Source: an uncultured Pelagibacteraceae bacterium (GTDB taxonomy: Bacteria; Pseudomonadota; Alphaproteobacteria; Pelagibacterales; Pelagibacteraceae). From it: a stretch of DNA of 64,000 nt. The stretch lies in contig CACPPD010000003.1 of NCBI GenBank assembly GCA_902635865.1, positions 1 to 64,000 of the forward strand, in the 5' to 3' direction. Below are positions 62,984 to 64,000 of this stretch, piece by piece. A program made the translations under genes and the position numbers. The stretch's first letter is position 1; every line of letters begins with the position of its first letter. The notes under the pieces were generated by a model. That model had not been told where the DNA came from. It was given only the letters and a program-made list of their open reading frames with translations, and did no database searches.

Positions 62984-64000
62984 ATGAAAATTGCTGTTGT
63001 TGGCTCAGGTATTTCTGGATTAAGTTCTGCTTATTATTTATCTAAAAAACACCACGTAGATCTTTTTGAGAGAGAGGATCATTTTGGTGGACACTCACAT
63101 ACAATAGATTTGTTTTTTGATGAAAAAAAAGTTTCAATAGATATTGGTTTTATTGTTTTTAATTTTCAAACTTATCCAAATTTAACTAATTTTTTTAAGG
63201 AAAATGATATTCAAATTGAAAAAAGTAACATGTCTTTTTCAGTTTCAGTAGATAATACTAAATTTGAATATTGTGGAAAAGGTTTGAGTGGAATTTTCTG
63301 CAATAAATCAAATCTATTCAACATTGATTTCTTAAAAATGTTTTTTGATATAATTAAATTTTATAAAAAAAGTGATCAAGCAACTATATCCAATGACAAA
63401 ATTACCTTAGGTGAATATTTAAAAGTTAATAAATTATCCAAAACATTTGTTGATTATCATATAATACCAATGGTATCTGCAATTTGGTCTATGCCCCCTT
63501 ATGAAGCAAGCAAAATGCCAATTAGTTTTTTTCTTAGATTTTTCCAAAATCATGGTTTGTTTAAATTGAAAAATAGACCACAGTGGTACACAGTAACCAA
63601 TAGAAGCAGAACCTATGTTAGTAAAATAATTTCACAATTAAGTGGGGAACATTATAAAAATTATAAAGTCACAAAAATTAAAAGAAAAATGTCAGGACTA
63701 GATTTATATTACGGTGGAGAAAGTGAATTTTTTGATTATGACAAGGTTATTTTGGCAACACATGCTGATGAAGCCTTAGAGATAATTGAAAATCCAACTG
63801 AGGATGAGAAAAATATTCTTTCGAATTTTAGCTACAAAGAAAATATAGCTTACATACATACAGATCAGCGGGCCATGCCGAAAAATAAAAAAGCTTGGTC
63901 TTCTTGGAATTCATCAATAGATGACAAAAATTTAGAGAAAAATTCAATAACCTACTGGTTAAATTTATTGCAAAATTTAAAGTGTGATGAAAATATTTTC
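62984..64000 (+). CDS. FAD/NAD(P)-binding amine-oxidase-like protein, COG2907 type (3' end outside window)
   Basis: Partial: 339 codons to the window edge with no stop. The N-terminus KIAVVGSGISGLSSAYYLS is a Rossmann FAD motif; the FEREDHFGGHSHTID block places it among flavin monooxygenase/amine-oxidase-like proteins (COG2907), often linked to cyclopropane-fatty-acid synthase genes. IPMVSAIWSMPP and YDKVILATHADEAL are family blocks. Starts 6 nt after gcvP, so it may share the glycine-controlled transcript. Substrate unknown. Confidence 0.75.
   Translation, partial: MKIAVVGSGISGLSSAYYLSKKHHVDLFEREDHFGGHSHTIDLFFDEKKVSIDIGFIVFNFQTYPNLTNFFKENDIQIEKSNMSFSVSVDNTKFEYCGKGLSGIFCNKSNLFNIDFLKMFFDIIKFYKKSDQATISNDKITLGEYLKVNKLSKTFVDYHIIPMVSAIWSMPPYEASKMPISFFLRFFQNHGLFKLKNRPQWYTVTNRSRTYVSKIISQLSGEHYKNYKVTKIKRKMSGLDLYYGGESEFFDYDKVILATHADEALEIIENPTEDEKNILSNFSYKENIAYIHTDQRAMPKNKKAWSSWNSSIDDKNLEKNSITYWLNLLQNLKCDENIF

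Noticed and set aside
1-64000. CRISPR arrays, insertion sequences, prophage genes and rRNA
   Set aside because: No regularly spaced repeats, transposase motifs, inverted-repeat-bounded elements, phage structural genes or rRNA sequences were seen anywhere in the window.

Overview
The window is a densely packed, strongly A+T-rich alphaproteobacterial chromosome segment. It very probably comes from the SAR11 clade (Candidatus Pelagibacter or a close relative). The reasons are: proteorhodopsin followed by a ferredoxin / ferredoxin reductase / glutathione S-transferase set; a tandem glycine riboswitch on the glycine-cleavage operon; a zinc-less alphaproteobacterial-type DksA; near-zero intergenic spacing with many 1-35 nt gene overlaps; and no insertion sequences, phage genes or CRISPR. 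No stretch longer than 200 bases lacks a gene or recognised RNA element. The assignment rests on gene content and order, not on a database search.

Layout. 1-4.3 kb: the envelope / cell-division end of the dcw region (an FtsA-like partial ORF, lpxC, bamD, ligA). 4.3-18 kb: housekeeping genes on both strands (M24 peptidase, UvrD helicase, AsmA-like protein, fumC, an NTP pyrophosphohydrolase, nadC-nadA, tRNA-Leu(GAG), ygfZ, dihydroorotase, an SMR exporter, prpE). 18.1-22.1 kb: a proteorhodopsin tuned for blue light, then a membrane desaturase, ferredoxin, ferredoxin-NADP reductase and GST. On the other strand here lies dksA with two tiny coupled membrane-peptide ORFs (38 and 31 codons). 22.9-30.2 kb: a tightly coupled six-gene cluster (GT39-like, GT2, DUF1800, DUF1501 with a Tat signal, a secreted glycosidase-like protein, a secreted FG-GAP/VCBS-like protein). 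This is the best candidate here for an undescribed envelope or glycan system. 30.5-35.3 kb: a complete urease operon (ureDABCEFG). 35.3-37.2 kb: umuDC with a LexA-box-like direct repeat. 37.2-40.3 kb: small VOC and GFA-type genes, a glycerate-kinase-like P-loop kinase and tolC. 40.4-46.6 kb: recA, alaS, a GT9-like protein and NADP-isocitrate dehydrogenase. 46.6-53.9 kb: psd-pssA, a glycosyltransferase-like gene, rlmE, a CBS-less guaB, guaA, gloA and panB. 54-58.4 kb: terC, a TPR protein, the 5-oxoprolinase genes pxpABC and a DMT transporter. 58.4-63 kb: the glycine riboswitch and gcvT-gcvH-gcvP. The window ends inside a COG2907-like FAD protein.

How it works together. Light energy (proteorhodopsin) sits beside heterotrophic carbon entry (propionyl-CoA synthetase, fumarase, isocitrate dehydrogenase). 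It also sits beside scavenging of small nitrogenous compounds: urea by urease, 5-oxoproline by PxpABC, glycine by GCV. Glycine use is sensed directly by RNA. Purine synthesis (guaB/guaA), phosphatidylethanolamine synthesis (pssA/psd) and NAD synthesis (nadA/nadC) are each in small clusters. Calls come from reading the translated sequences and motifs; functions of the DUF1800/DUF1501 cluster and of the very small ORFs remain inference.
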